A stretch of DNA of 64,000 nt from Clostridia bacterium. Lineage in GTDB: Bacteria; Bacillota; Clostridia; Oscillospirales; CAG-382. Below the pieces are notes generated by a model. The model worked only from the letters and a program-made list of their open reading frames with translations, was not told where the DNA came from and did not search any database. The DNA lies in NCBI GenBank assembly GCA_017549365.1, contig JAFYUZ010000030.1:19895-83894 (forward strand). The letters run 5' to 3'. Each line of letters begins with the position of its first letter. Within the stretch, counting starts at the first letter, position 1. Position numbers and translations under genes: made by a program. This document shows positions 50,213 to 58,709 of the stretch, piece by piece.

Positions 50213-51343
50213 TTAAGAAAAGTTTGTAACGCCGTCGTTCAGCGAATTTATGCCGTAAAGTACCAGAACGTCGGTTATATTTTCGTTTTCGTTAATGTAT
50301 GCGCTTGCGGTCTTGCCTTTAAAATATCTTGGGTCGATGATATGAACCTTTTTGTAGCTTTCGGCAAGAAAAGGAACAAACGCGTTGGCAAAGCTATCCT
50401 TTATCACAACTATTTCGCCGTCAGTCTTTGCGTTTTCACTTTCAAATACCACAAGCGGAAAATTTCCGCCGCCAAAATAAGAATAGGTGTCCTTCATTTC
50501 AAGAAATTCTTCTGCAAAAAACTCGTAAGGTTCGCAAGCTTTTGTGGCGTTTTTGGTCATAAACGATTTGAAATCCGACTTCGGGTTTATAAGCCTTACC
50601 ACCGTGTCATATCTTGAATCGTCAAGAACGGTGGAATAAAGAGTTCCTTTGAAAGATCTGCTCAGTGTCATCACTTCGCGCTCTTTCAGCGGAAGAACGT
50701 TTTCGATACCCGCATATTTTGCAAAAAGCTCATAGGTGTAAAAAGCGGCGTAGGTGGTCCAGTGGTGGTCTGTGGTGTAAAACAGATTGTTTTCCGCCTT
50801 TTTTTCAAGCAGCATATCGGTGGGATCGATGGCGTTGTCGCAGTCTATCTGCGAAAGAATGTCGTTTATAACAGCTTTTTCGTCGATATGCTCGGTGTAG
50901 GACGGAAGCTCGTTTTCATAAATCTCGGATGCAGAGGGCAAAAGGATCACGCTTGTTGTGATATCCTTGTTTTCTATTGCCGAGAAAAGCTTGTTTGAGC
51001 TTGCGACAAACGACGATACATCGGGTTTGTCAACCTGCTGAAAAAGTCGGTCTTTTCCGATGTGCACGTCGCCGATGCGCTTGTATCCTGCCGCAAGCTG
51101 AGCTTTTGTTTTCAGCTTCATCAAAGGATCGCGCAGGGGAAAATGATCTTTCATATATTCTTCAAGATCTGCCGTAAAATCTCCGCTTTCGAGGGATTTT
51201 AAGGTAAATTCGGGAAATTTTGCAAGGTTTTTGTTTTCGTTTTCCGAAAAAGTTTTCTTTTCACTGAATACAAAAACAAACATTCCGAGAACTACCGATA
51301 CGGCGAAAATAATTGCAATTATGCTTTTTGTGATCTTCAACAC
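50213..51343 (-). CDS. DHHW family SGNH-like acetyl transfer protein (AlgX/AlgJ-like)
   Basis: The 376-residue protein has one N-terminal membrane anchor (about residues 8-28) and an extracytoplasmic SGNH-like domain. The DHHWTTYAAFYTYELFAKY motif (Asp-His pair) and the later VIKDSFANAFVPFLAESY with its catalytic-type Ser are characteristic of the DHHW/AlgX group. Such proteins take acetyl groups from a membrane O-acyltransferase and place them on exported polysaccharide. The gene lies 12 bases after an MBOAT gene, its standard partner. Confidence 0.9.
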   Translation of the reverse strand: MLKITKSIIAIIFAVSVVLGMFVFVFSEKKTFSENENKNLAKFPEFTLKSLESGDFTADLEEYMKDHFPLRDPLMKLKTKAQLAAGYKRIGDVHIGKDRLFQQVDKPDVSSFVASSNKLFSAIENKDITTSVILLPSASEIYENELPSYTEHIDEKAVINDILSQIDCDNAIDPTDMLLEKKAENNLFYTTDHHWTTYAAFYTYELFAKYAGIENVLPLKEREVMTLSRSFKGTLYSTVLDDSRYDTVVRLINPKSDFKSFMTKNATKACEPYEFFAEEFLEMKDTYSYFGGGNFPLVVFESENAKTDGEIVVIKDSFANAFVPFLAESYKKVHIIDPRYFKGKTASAYINENENITDVLVLYGINSLNDGVTNFS

Positions 51344-51355
51344 GAATCTCCTTTC

Positions 51356-52759
51356 TCAGAAATTAAAATACAAAAACGGATTGTAGGCGTTGCCCACAAG
51401 AAGAGCGACAGATAACACGAAGAGCGCCGAATATACCACGACGGCGCAGGTGGATATTGCGCACTTTGCCGCGGAGTTTTTGACGTTTTGCGCCTTTTCT
51501 TTTATCTTGGGGAACACGGGAATCGCAAACAGAATACCGATGAGTATAACGGGAAGATAGGGAAGAAGGAAATAGAAAAATCCTTTGTCTATCAAGTTTG
51601 AGTTTACAAACATTTTTCCGATATACGAGCTCATGTGCGAAAAATCCTCGATCGAGAAGAAAGCCCAGCCGATGGTTACGAGAAGAATTGTGTAAAGTCT
51701 TCCCACAATCTTCGGAAGTTTTGAAAGAAGCTTGCCGTAAAGCATTTTTTCAAGTATCAGTATCACGCCGAAATAAATACCCCACAGGGCAAAATTCCAG
51801 CTGTCACCGTGCCAGAAGCCTGTCAGACACCAAACGATAAGAAGGTTTCTTATCTGCAATCCCTTCGAACAGCGCGAGCCGCCCAGGGGAAAATAGACGT
51901 AATCTCTGAACCAGGTGCCGAGAGACATATGCCATCTTCTCCAGAAATCGGTTACCGAAACAGAAATGAAAGGATAGTTGAAGTTTTGCAGAAAATTGAA
52001 GCCCAGCATTTTTCCCATGCCGATGGCCATGTCGGAATATCCGCTGAAATCAAAATAGATGTGAAGATAAAAGGCAAAAATTCCAAGCCACAGGGTAGCC
52101 GCCGATTGAGAAGCGGGGGACACCGCCGTCACGGCGTCAAAAAGCTCGCCTATGGTGTTGGCAATAAGTACTTTTTTGAAAAGTCCGTGCATGAAAATGA
52201 TGGTGCCTTCCGAAAACTTTTCAAAGGATATTGTTCTTTGGCGCATTTCGTTGCGCACGGTTTCATATCTGACAATGGGTCCTGCAATAAGCTGCGGAAA
52301 CATAGAGATATATGTCATCAGAGTGAAAAAGTTTTTCTCTGCAGGCACGTCCCCGCGAAAAACGTCGATGTTGTAGCTGAGCGTCTGGAAAGTGTAAAAG
52401 CTGATGCCGATGGGAATGGTAAGCTCAAGGGGGGCAAGACCAAGACCGAAAAGATCGGAAAATGTTGCCACAAGCAGAGGGGCGTATTTGAAAAACACAA
52501 GTATTGACAGGTTAAACACGACCGAAAGTACCATAAACAGCTTTTTGTGCCGCGGTGTTTTCAGAATTAGCACACCCATAAGCCAGCTGACAAAGGTCGA
52601 AAGGATCATAAGGATTATGTACAAGGGTTCGCCCCACGCATAAAAAATGAGACTTGCGGCAAGAAGCAAGTAGTTTTTGGCGCAGAATGGGACGATATAG
52701 TATAGGATCAGTGTGATCGGCAGAAAGAAGAAAAGAAAAGGAATACCGCTGAATACCAT
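51356..52759 (-). CDS. MBOAT O-acyltransferase (AlgI/DltB-like)
   Basis: The roughly 467-residue membrane protein has 10-12 membrane segments and the MBOAT active-site region WHGDSWNFALWGIYFG, with the conserved His. RFPLGGS-like YVYFPLGGSRCSKG and DFWRRWHMSLGTWFRDY are also typical of AlgI. It moves acyl, usually acetyl, groups across the membrane. With the DHHW protein it forms a polysaccharide O-acetylation unit. I placed the start at MVFSGIPF with GGAGG five bases upstream; an in-frame start nine codons earlier is less likely. Confidence 0.93.
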   Translation of the reverse strand: MVFSGIPFLFFFLPITLILYYIVPFCAKNYLLLAASLIFYAWGEPLYIILMILSTFVSWLMGVLILKTPRHKKLFMVLSVVFNLSILVFFKYAPLLVATFSDLFGLGLAPLELTIPIGISFYTFQTLSYNIDVFRGDVPAEKNFFTLMTYISMFPQLIAGPIVRYETVRNEMRQRTISFEKFSEGTIIFMHGLFKKVLIANTIGELFDAVTAVSPASQSAATLWLGIFAFYLHIYFDFSGYSDMAIGMGKMLGFNFLQNFNYPFISVSVTDFWRRWHMSLGTWFRDYVYFPLGGSRCSKGLQIRNLLIVWCLTGFWHGDSWNFALWGIYFGVILILEKMLYGKLLSKLPKIVGRLYTILLVTIGWAFFSIEDFSHMSSYIGKMFVNSNLIDKGFFYFLLPYLPVILIGILFAIPVFPKIKEKAQNVKNSAAKCAISTCAVVVYSALFVLSVALLVGNAYNPFLYFNF

Positions 52760-52928
52760 GGTGCCTCCGTAAAAATATGTAGTCAAGAATAGTATACCAT
52801 TTGATAAAAATTATGTCAATACGTCGGGAAAAATTAACTTTTGATACACTTTTTGAAAAATGATGTGTGCGCTTTGCAAAAGAAGCAAAGTTTTTGTGAG
52901 ATTTGGCAAATTTTTAGGCGTTTACTTC

Positions 52929-52957
52929 TTGAAATAGCTGATATTTTGTGGTATAAT
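52929..52957 (+). promoter_or_regulatory. Promoter of acidic-repeat protein gene
   Basis: TTGAAA (52929-52934) and TATAAT (52952-52957) are 17 bases apart. The remainder of the 259-base gap (52760-52928) is AT-rich, with the oppositely oriented O-acyltransferase start at its left end; I see nothing else in it. Confidence 0.8.
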
Positions 52958-53018
52958 TGACGTGCTGCAAAGAAAAATGACTTTGCTTAAAAAACAAAAA
53001 ACAGGAGGCTATTTAATT

Positions 53019-53345
53019 ATGGCAGGCAGAAAAAATTCGGATAAAGGTTTTTACGTAATAATCGCACTCATCGTTCTCGTTGTTGCGGCAATCGCTTACG
53101 TTATCATCAGCGGCAGCTACATCCCCGGTGCAAACGACGGCGCGGCAGACGACAAGGTTGCGGTTGAAGGCGAAGCAAACGTTGACAACGAAGTTGACGC
53201 AGAAGCAGACGCAGAAGCAGATGCAGAAGCAGATGCAGAAGTTGAAGCAGATGCAGAAGTTGAAGCAGATGCAGAAGTTGAAGCAGATGCAGAAGTTGAA
53301 GCAGATGCAGAAGCTGAAGCTGAAGCCGAAGAAAAGGCCGAATAA
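53019..53345 (+). CDS. Single-pass membrane protein with acidic tandem repeats
   Basis: The 108-residue protein has a short basic N-terminus (AGRKNSDKG), one membrane helix (about residues 10-33, FYVIIALIVLVVAAIAYVII) and an outside tail of Ala, Asp, Glu and Val that is strongly acidic and repetitive (EADAEV units). I know no family for it. AGGAGG lies 13 bases before the ATG. The tail could bind cations or keep distance at the cell surface. The next gene, a lipoprotein, starts 21 bases after its stop. Confidence 0.8.
   Translation: MAGRKNSDKGFYVIIALIVLVVAAIAYVIISGSYIPGANDGAADDKVAVEGEANVDNEVDAEADAEADAEADAEVEADAEVEADAEVEADAEVEADAEAEAEAEEKAE
53229..53318 (+). repeat. Five tandem 18-base units within acidic protein gene
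   Basis: The unit GCAGATGCAGAAGTTGAA occurs four times exactly (53229-53300) and once with one change (53301-53318). Each unit codes for Ala-Asp-Ala-Glu-Val-Glu, so copy number changes keep the frame. The region upstream has degenerate copies of 6-base halves. Confidence 0.95.
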
Positions 53346-53366
53346 TCCCGGACGGAAAATTTGACT

Positions 53367-54368
53367 ATGAAAAAAAGAATAAAGCTTTGCGCAATTCTTC
53401 TTGTGCTTTGTGTTGCGGTCTGTCTTTCGCTGACAGGTTGCCCCAAAGCCTGCGTCCCCAGCATTCTTGATTTTGCCGACGAGGATTTTGCCACGCTTTG
53501 CGGCGAAATTTTTGACAAGGATTACAAGCGCGTCACCGCAGAGGATATGGCGAGCATCGAATCTTTCGGCATTCTCACCTACGGCGAGGACAATACCGTT
53601 TCGGTAGGTTTTACCGGCTCTATCGAAAACCCCACAGACACCAACACCAAGGTGGTTGATATCACGGGTCTTATATTCGATAGCTTCGACGATTTCGCAT
53701 ACCTCACAAACCTTCGCGTTTTCTCGTCGACCTATACGACAAACAACGATTACAGTTTCCTTGCAAATTGTAAAGAGCTCGAGGCCATCACGATCTACGG
53801 CAACTCCGAGTGCCGCGGATTTGATTTTCTCTCTGAGCTTCCAAAGCTTCACACCTTCATCCTCGAGTCGGGCGTCATCGAAGATCTTTCGGTGTTCGAG
53901 ACCATGACGGGGCTTCGCAAGCTTTCACTCAATTCCGTGTCCACAAAGATCGATCCCGATTATCTTTTCCGCGAAGAGGGTATCACCATAGAGGAGCTTG
54001 GTTATGACGAGGCGGCGATAATGGAGCTTTCGTTTTTGAAAAACCTTGTAAACCTCGAAGAGCTTTCGATAACAAGCGGTCTTGTCGACGATCTTTCGCC
54101 CCTTACAGGACTTACAAAGCTTAGGCATCTTGACCTTTCCTACAACGCGATCGAAGACGTAACTCCCATTGCCGAGCTTTCGGGCAGTCTCGAATTTCTC
54201 GATCTCACTCAGAGTATTCTTTCCGATCTTTCGCCGCTTGCCAAGCTTGACGAAAACAAGATCACAAAGATTATTCTCGACCTTTGCTACGGTATCGAGG
54301 ATTGGTCGCCCCTTGATAAGTTCAGTGCTGTTCAGATTCAGGGCAGACCTACCGGAAACGAAAAATAA
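53367..54368 (+). CDS. Leucine-rich repeat lipoprotein
   Basis: The 333-residue protein has a lipoprotein signal (KKRIKLCAILLVLCVAVC) with lipobox LTGC at about residue 25, and then leucine-rich repeats such as LVNLEELSITSGLVDDLSPLTGLTKL with 20-22 residue spacing. It is tethered to the outer face of the membrane and probably binds a protein or glycan. The ribosome-binding site is weak, so translation may depend on the upstream gene. No catalytic domain is visible. Confidence 0.88.
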   Translation: MKKRIKLCAILLVLCVAVCLSLTGCPKACVPSILDFADEDFATLCGEIFDKDYKRVTAEDMASIESFGILTYGEDNTVSVGFTGSIENPTDTNTKVVDITGLIFDSFDDFAYLTNLRVFSSTYTTNNDYSFLANCKELEAITIYGNSECRGFDFLSELPKLHTFILESGVIEDLSVFETMTGLRKLSLNSVSTKIDPDYLFREEGITIEELGYDEAAIMELSFLKNLVNLEELSITSGLVDDLSPLTGLTKLRHLDLSYNAIEDVTPIAELSGSLEFLDLTQSILSDLSPLAKLDENKITKIILDLCYGIEDWSPLDKFSAVQIQGRPTGNEK

Positions 54369-54382
54369 TTTTGCACTTTTTG

Positions 54383-54420
54383 ACATATCCTGTGCATGTT
54401 TGCGCAGGATATGTTTTTTT
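54383..54420 (+). terminator. Rho-independent terminator
   Basis: ACATATCCTG (54383-54392) pairs with CAGGATATGT (54405-54414), followed by TTTTTT, after the lipoprotein gene. Confidence 0.85.
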
Positions 54421-54434
54421 GTAAAAAAACACTC

Positions 54435-54463
54435 TTGAAAACGGATTTTTGACATGATATAAT
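54435..54463 (+). promoter_or_regulatory. Promoter of six-hairpin glycosidase gene
   Basis: TTGAAA (54435-54440) and TATAAT (54458-54463) are 17 bases apart, about 30 bases before the gene, which has GGAGG upstream of its ATG. Confidence 0.8.
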
Positions 54464-54493
54464 TTTATAAAAGAAAATCTTCGGAGGTATACT

Positions 54494-56413
54494 ATGGAAA
54501 AAATATCTCACTTTTCATCCGAAACAAATCCTTGGGGAAAATCGCGTACCCCCAAGCTTTATATCAGCCCTCCTCTTTCGGAAAACATAATCACTCTGTG
54601 GCCGAATTCCATGGCGGTGATCGGCGAGATAATGGGTGGCGCCGAACCGCAGGTTTATTCCACAGGAAAGATTGCCGAAAGCAAACTGCCCTCGTCGGCA
54701 ATCGCCTTTTTGCACAAAGAACAGCTTTTTGACCGCGAAAAATGCGAATACAGAACAAGACCCGACGGCATCCCCGTATATTCGGTGGCATACCGCACCC
54801 AAAACGCCCTTTTTGAAACAGAAAATTTTGCAAACACCTCGCGTGTATCCACAGTTTTCGTCCGCCTTACCGCCACAAACGTATCTGACGAAAAAATTAC
54901 CGAAACCATCACTTTAATATCAAGAACAGGTCCCGAATTTGACCTTGTGGGTATGTGCGAGCCCGACGGATATACAAGAGCCGAGCCGTCATATCACCGC
55001 ATAAAGCTGCTTCCGCGCTGGCAACATTCGGACGGACTTATGACCGACGGCACGTATTCGGTTTATTATCACGCTGACGAAAAGGTAAAAACCGAAGATT
55101 CCGACAATTTTTACAACAACTATACCGACAAGGACGGCATATATTTTACCTTTGACCTTGCGCCGGGCGAGAGCGCACACGTTGATGTTGCTTTTGGCAG
55201 GGGAGACGTTAAAAAAGACTTTTCGTATGATGAAGAAAAAGAAAAAGCAATCTCTTTCTGGGAAAACGAGCTTTCGCGCATAACGCTTTTCCCCAACAAG
55301 GAAGATCCTTTCACCTACAACGCTTTCCGCGCCCTTGTTGTTCAGGGACTTCAAATGTTCAACTATCCGCAAGGATGTGACTATGTTATTATGCGTCAGG
55401 GCAGTCTCCAACGCAGAATGTGGCCGACAGAAAACCGCTCTATGATAGAGGCTTTGTCACAGATAGGAGATTTTGAAAAGTATCACGATTCGATACTCGA
55501 TACCTATTTCAGAGTGCTTCAGGCCGAAAGCGGAGAAATAAACAATTTCGGTATCCATTGGGCATCTATTACAGGCGCTGTACTTTTTGGCTTTTCCGTG
55601 GCATCCAAAAAGCACAAAAAGCTTTTTGAAAAATACAAGGACGGCGCACACAAGGCTTTCCTTTGGATGCAGGCGCAAAGAAAAAAGGCCGACGAAGACC
55701 CCGCGCAGACCTCGGGACTTTTCCCCGCCGACCAGGATTCCGACTATCCCGCAGTTGCCCAAAGCTGGGCGCAGACCGACGTATGGAATTTGCAGGCGTA
55801 TGAAAAATATGCGCAGGTGCTGGAGTTTTATTCCGACGAGCACTTCTCAGAAGTGTCTGCCGCGGCAAAAGATTACAGAAAACTGCTTTGCGACCTTTTT
55901 GCCCGCTTTGCAGACGAGCAGAAGGAAAGCGACTATCTTATCCTGCCGAAGGATCCCAAAAACGATCCCGAGCTTGAGGCATATCTCAAGCCGCTTCATC
56001 CCAACGACGGTCAGTTTGGTCCGTATATTCTTCTTTTCAGCGGCATTGCGGGCTATGGCACAAAGGATGCCGAAAAGGTGATCCGCTATTACGACAAGGT
56101 TCTCGGCGATCACAAAAACGGACTTGTTTTGCCACACAACGAGGTAAATATCACGTCAAAGGGTATCCAGTGGTATCTGAACTGGCTCGAATATAAATTG
56201 TATTTCTATTACAGAAGATCGGGAAGAGCCGATCTTGCCCGTCCGCTTTTGCAGGCACAGTTGAAATACGGCATGACAAACGAATTTTATATGTCGGAAA
56301 GATACGACGACCACGATGCATACTTTACTCCGTGGTGTCCCAATTGCTCTGCCGCCGCAAGAACGATAATGATGCTTTGCGACTGGTACGGCAATAATCT
56401 CGGCGATTTATAA
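54494..56413 (+). CDS. Six-hairpin (alpha/alpha)6-barrel glycosidase-like protein
   Basis: The 639-residue cytosolic protein appears to have an N-terminal beta-sandwich (residues 1-240, with VRLTATNVSDEKITETITLISRTG) and an (alpha/alpha)6 barrel (residues 260-639). The barrel part has TYNAFRALVVQGLQMFNYP, MWPTENRSMIEALSQIGDF and HPNDGQFGPYILLFSG. This arrangement occurs in GH78, GH95, GH63 and related enzymes; I cannot choose between them. It lacks a signal peptide, so it would act on imported oligosaccharides. It has its own promoter and shares a bidirectional hairpin terminator with the next gene. Confidence 0.6.
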   Translation: MEKISHFSSETNPWGKSRTPKLYISPPLSENIITLWPNSMAVIGEIMGGAEPQVYSTGKIAESKLPSSAIAFLHKEQLFDREKCEYRTRPDGIPVYSVAYRTQNALFETENFANTSRVSTVFVRLTATNVSDEKITETITLISRTGPEFDLVGMCEPDGYTRAEPSYHRIKLLPRWQHSDGLMTDGTYSVYYHADEKVKTEDSDNFYNNYTDKDGIYFTFDLAPGESAHVDVAFGRGDVKKDFSYDEEKEKAISFWENELSRITLFPNKEDPFTYNAFRALVVQGLQMFNYPQGCDYVIMRQGSLQRRMWPTENRSMIEALSQIGDFEKYHDSILDTYFRVLQAESGEINNFGIHWASITGAVLFGFSVASKKHKKLFEKYKDGAHKAFLWMQAQRKKADEDPAQTSGLFPADQDSDYPAVAQSWAQTDVWNLQAYEKYAQVLEFYSDEHFSEVSAAAKDYRKLLCDLFARFADEQKESDYLILPKDPKNDPELEAYLKPLHPNDGQFGPYILLFSGIAGYGTKDAEKVIRYYDKVLGDHKNGLVLPHNEVNITSKGIQWYLNWLEYKLYFYYRRSGRADLARPLLQAQLKYGMTNEFYMSERYDDHDAYFTPWCPNCSAAARTIMMLCDWYGNNLGDL

Positions 56414-56420
56414 GAAAAAC

Positions 56421-56458
56421 AAAAGGCTATGATGCACTATTTTGCATCATAGCCTTTT
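56421..56458. terminator. Bidirectional terminator overlapping AraC 3' end
   Basis: AAAAGGCTATGATGCA (56421-56436) pairs with TGCATCATAGCCTTTT (56443-56458), a perfect 16-base stem. The right arm overlaps the last codons and stop of the convergent AraC gene. Confidence 0.85.
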
Positions 56459-57315
56459 CTCATTGCGCCGGGGGTCATGCCAAATTCTCGCAGAAACAGA
56501 CGGTTGAAATATGAAACGTCGCAAAAACCTGTGTCAAGAGCAATGTCAGTTATGCTTTTTTGCGTGTTGCGCAAAAGATAGACCGCTGACGAAAGCCGCG
56601 TTTTGTTGATGTACTGCGGAAGAGTTATGCCAAAATGCTTTTTGAAAAGGCATCTGAAATGCGAGGTTGAAAGTCCGCATATTTTTGCAATATCTGTGCC
56701 GTTCATTTTGGCGGGGTCGGTGTAGTTTTCACGGATATACATTATGGCAGGTTCAAGTTTTCCCAGTCTGTCGCGACTGCGGCTGATGTTGTTGATATCG
56801 CCGATGCGACCCATTTCAAGGATGATGCGTGCCGCAATCAGGCTTTTTTCAAATGCGCCTTGTTCGTCATTATTTGCGTGCCCGATGAGCTCGTAAAGAA
56901 GCTTTGCAAGAAGCGGATGCTCACCTTCTTCAAAGATCCCACAGTACCCTTTGGATGTAGCTTTTTGCAGAATGTCTGCAAGCTTTGCACTGTCGCAAAC
57001 AGAAAGGTCAAACGGGTTTATAAAAACCCAGATCCACACACTCTTCACATTTTCGTCGGATCGTGAAAGGTGGGGGACATTGGTGCTGACGCACGAAATA
57101 TCGCCTTTTTTGAAGTGGTATACGTGGTCTTCAATGTAGCTTTCGCCGCTACCCTCAATGCATACGCCAAGCTCAACACATTGATGATAATGAAGCGCGC
57201 ATATAGGCTCGTCGCAAAGAACAGCGTTCGATCCCACAGAAATGCCGTTTTTTATTTCGATATATCCTTTCTGATAGCAGATCGGAAAATTTTGTTTTCG
57301 CAGTTCGTATTTCAT
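56437..57315 (-). CDS. AraC-family regulator with cupin domain
   Basis: The 292-residue protein has an N-terminal cupin (HYHQCVELGVCIEGSGESYIEDHVYHFKKGDISCV) and a complete C-terminal AraC HTH domain (DPAKMNGTDIAKICGLSTSHFRCLFKKHFGITLPQYI, then DTGFCDVSYFNRLFLREFGMTPGAMRK). Such proteins usually activate glycan-use genes after binding a sugar. It is divergent from the GH99-like gene across 221 bases, so that gene is the likely target. The intergenic part is very AT-rich and contains no further gene. Confidence 0.92.
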   Translation of the reverse strand: MKYELRKQNFPICYQKGYIEIKNGISVGSNAVLCDEPICALHYHQCVELGVCIEGSGESYIEDHVYHFKKGDISCVSTNVPHLSRSDENVKSVWIWVFINPFDLSVCDSAKLADILQKATSKGYCGIFEEGEHPLLAKLLYELIGHANNDEQGAFEKSLIAARIILEMGRIGDINNISRSRDRLGKLEPAIMYIRENYTDPAKMNGTDIAKICGLSTSHFRCLFKKHFGITLPQYINKTRLSSAVYLLRNTQKSITDIALDTGFCDVSYFNRLFLREFGMTPGAMRKGYDAK

Positions 57316-57536
57316 AGTCCACCTTTTTTTGATGTTTTAAACATATTATATTTTATATATCAAACAAAATTGAGAATATATTGATAACAAACGGTAAATA
57401 CAAAAAATATAAGAAAAAATAAAAAAATACTGCAAAAAATCAGCGAAAAATCCAAAAAACACTCCTTTTGTCATTGTGGCGCTATCAAAAAACGGCTAAT
57501 ATAGGAATATATACCGACGACAAAAAGGAGATAGTT

Positions 57537-58646
57537 ATGAACAAATATGACATTGCGGCAATCATCTGGCCTGCATACACCGGTGACGAACCCAGAACAC
57601 GCATTTTCTGGCCCGAGGGCTATGGCGAATGGCAGACCGTCAAGGCGGCACAACCGAGATATCCCGGCCATCAGTGGCCAAGAAAACCCGTTTGGGGTTA
57701 TGTAAACGAGGCAGATCCATACGTTATGGAAATGGAGATCAACGCCGCCGCAGATCATGGAGTAAACGTTTTCATTTACGATTGGTACTGGTTTGACAAC
57801 AGACCTTTTCTCGAACAGTGTCTTGACAACGGCTTTTTGAAAGCCCGCAACTGTGACAGAATGAAGTTTTATCTGATGTGGGCAAACCACACGGCCGATT
57901 CCATGTGGGACACACGCACCTCACATTATTGGGACCCCATCTGGGACGGCGCCGTAAACCGCGAAACTTTTAACACAATAGTAAACAGAACGATAGAAAA
58001 ATACTTCTCCCGACCCAATTATTATAAGATAGACGGCAAACCCGTATATATGCTCTTTGACATCATGAATCTTGTCCGCGGACTTGGCGGAGTGGAAGAA
58101 ACGTGGGATGCACTGAACTATTTCCGCGAACAAACGGTAAAGGCAGGTTTTCCCGGGCTCGAACTTCATCTCACTGTGCGCCGCGACAGCCACATGGCAC
58201 AGAATATCGATGAAAAAAGCGGCATGACCGTTCTTGAATTTATCAACAAAACCGGCTTTGATGGGGTGACCCACTACGGATTTTTGGATTTTGTCAACGT
58301 AAAGCAAAACTATGCCGATGTTCTTGTTGACGTTGAAAAGGGATATAAAAAGACGGCAGAACAGGTTAATTCCATCTATTACCCCAACGTTTCCATGGGC
58401 TGGGATACCACCCCAAGATACCCCCATCGCGAGGATGACAATATCTGCACCGAAACCACCCCCGAAAACATCAAAAAAGGTTTTGAACTTGCAAAGAAAT
58501 ACGTTGATGAAACAAAAGGTCTCAAAGCTCCTCTCATCATCGTAAACAGCTGGAACGAATGGACCGAGGGCACATATATACAACCCGACAACATCAACGG
58601 CTACGGCTACCTGAAAGCTCTTAAAGAAGTTTTTCTTGATAAGTAA
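57537..58646 (+). CDS. GH99-like (WbsX family) glycan-active protein
   Basis: The 369-residue protein has the WbsX/GH99-like barrel: AAIIWPAYTGDEP with FWPEGYGEW, INAAADHGVNVFIYDWYWFDNRP, KFYLMWANHT, and the C-terminal IIVNSWNEWTEGTYIQPD, which carries the acid pair typical of the family. Family members are glycoside hydrolases or enzymes in glycan assembly. It has no signal peptide and is cytosolic. It lies opposite an AraC regulator and next to a GH28 enzyme, so a role in breakdown of plant or host glycans is likely. The start was chosen at the ATG after AAAGGAG. Confidence 0.85.
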   Translation: MNKYDIAAIIWPAYTGDEPRTRIFWPEGYGEWQTVKAAQPRYPGHQWPRKPVWGYVNEADPYVMEMEINAAADHGVNVFIYDWYWFDNRPFLEQCLDNGFLKARNCDRMKFYLMWANHTADSMWDTRTSHYWDPIWDGAVNRETFNTIVNRTIEKYFSRPNYYKIDGKPVYMLFDIMNLVRGLGGVEETWDALNYFREQTVKAGFPGLELHLTVRRDSHMAQNIDEKSGMTVLEFINKTGFDGVTHYGFLDFVNVKQNYADVLVDVEKGYKKTAEQVNSIYYPNVSMGWDTTPRYPHREDDNICTETTPENIKKGFELAKKYVDETKGLKAPLIIVNSWNEWTEGTYIQPDNINGYGYLKALKEVFLDK

Positions 58647-58653
58647 CAAAAAA

Positions 58654-58684
58654 TCTCCCCTTTGGTAATCAGCCAAAGGGGAGA
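58654..58684. terminator. Bidirectional terminator
   Basis: TCTCCCCTTTGG (58654-58665) pairs with CCAAAGGGGAGA (58673-58684), followed by AAATTTTT; it serves the GH99-like and the convergent GH28 gene. Confidence 0.85.
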
Positions 58685-58709
58685 AAATTTTTGCCGTATT
58701 ACGGCTGTT

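Noticed and set aside
53229..53318. CRISPR-like repeat
   Set aside because: The units are directly joined without spacers and lie in frame within a coding region; no cas gene is present.
53013..53852. Long reverse-strand reading frame opposite the acidic-repeat gene
   Set aside because: It mirrors the repeat (Cys/Phe/Ile-rich) and is a by-product of forward codon bias; the forward genes have ribosome-binding sites and recognisable features.
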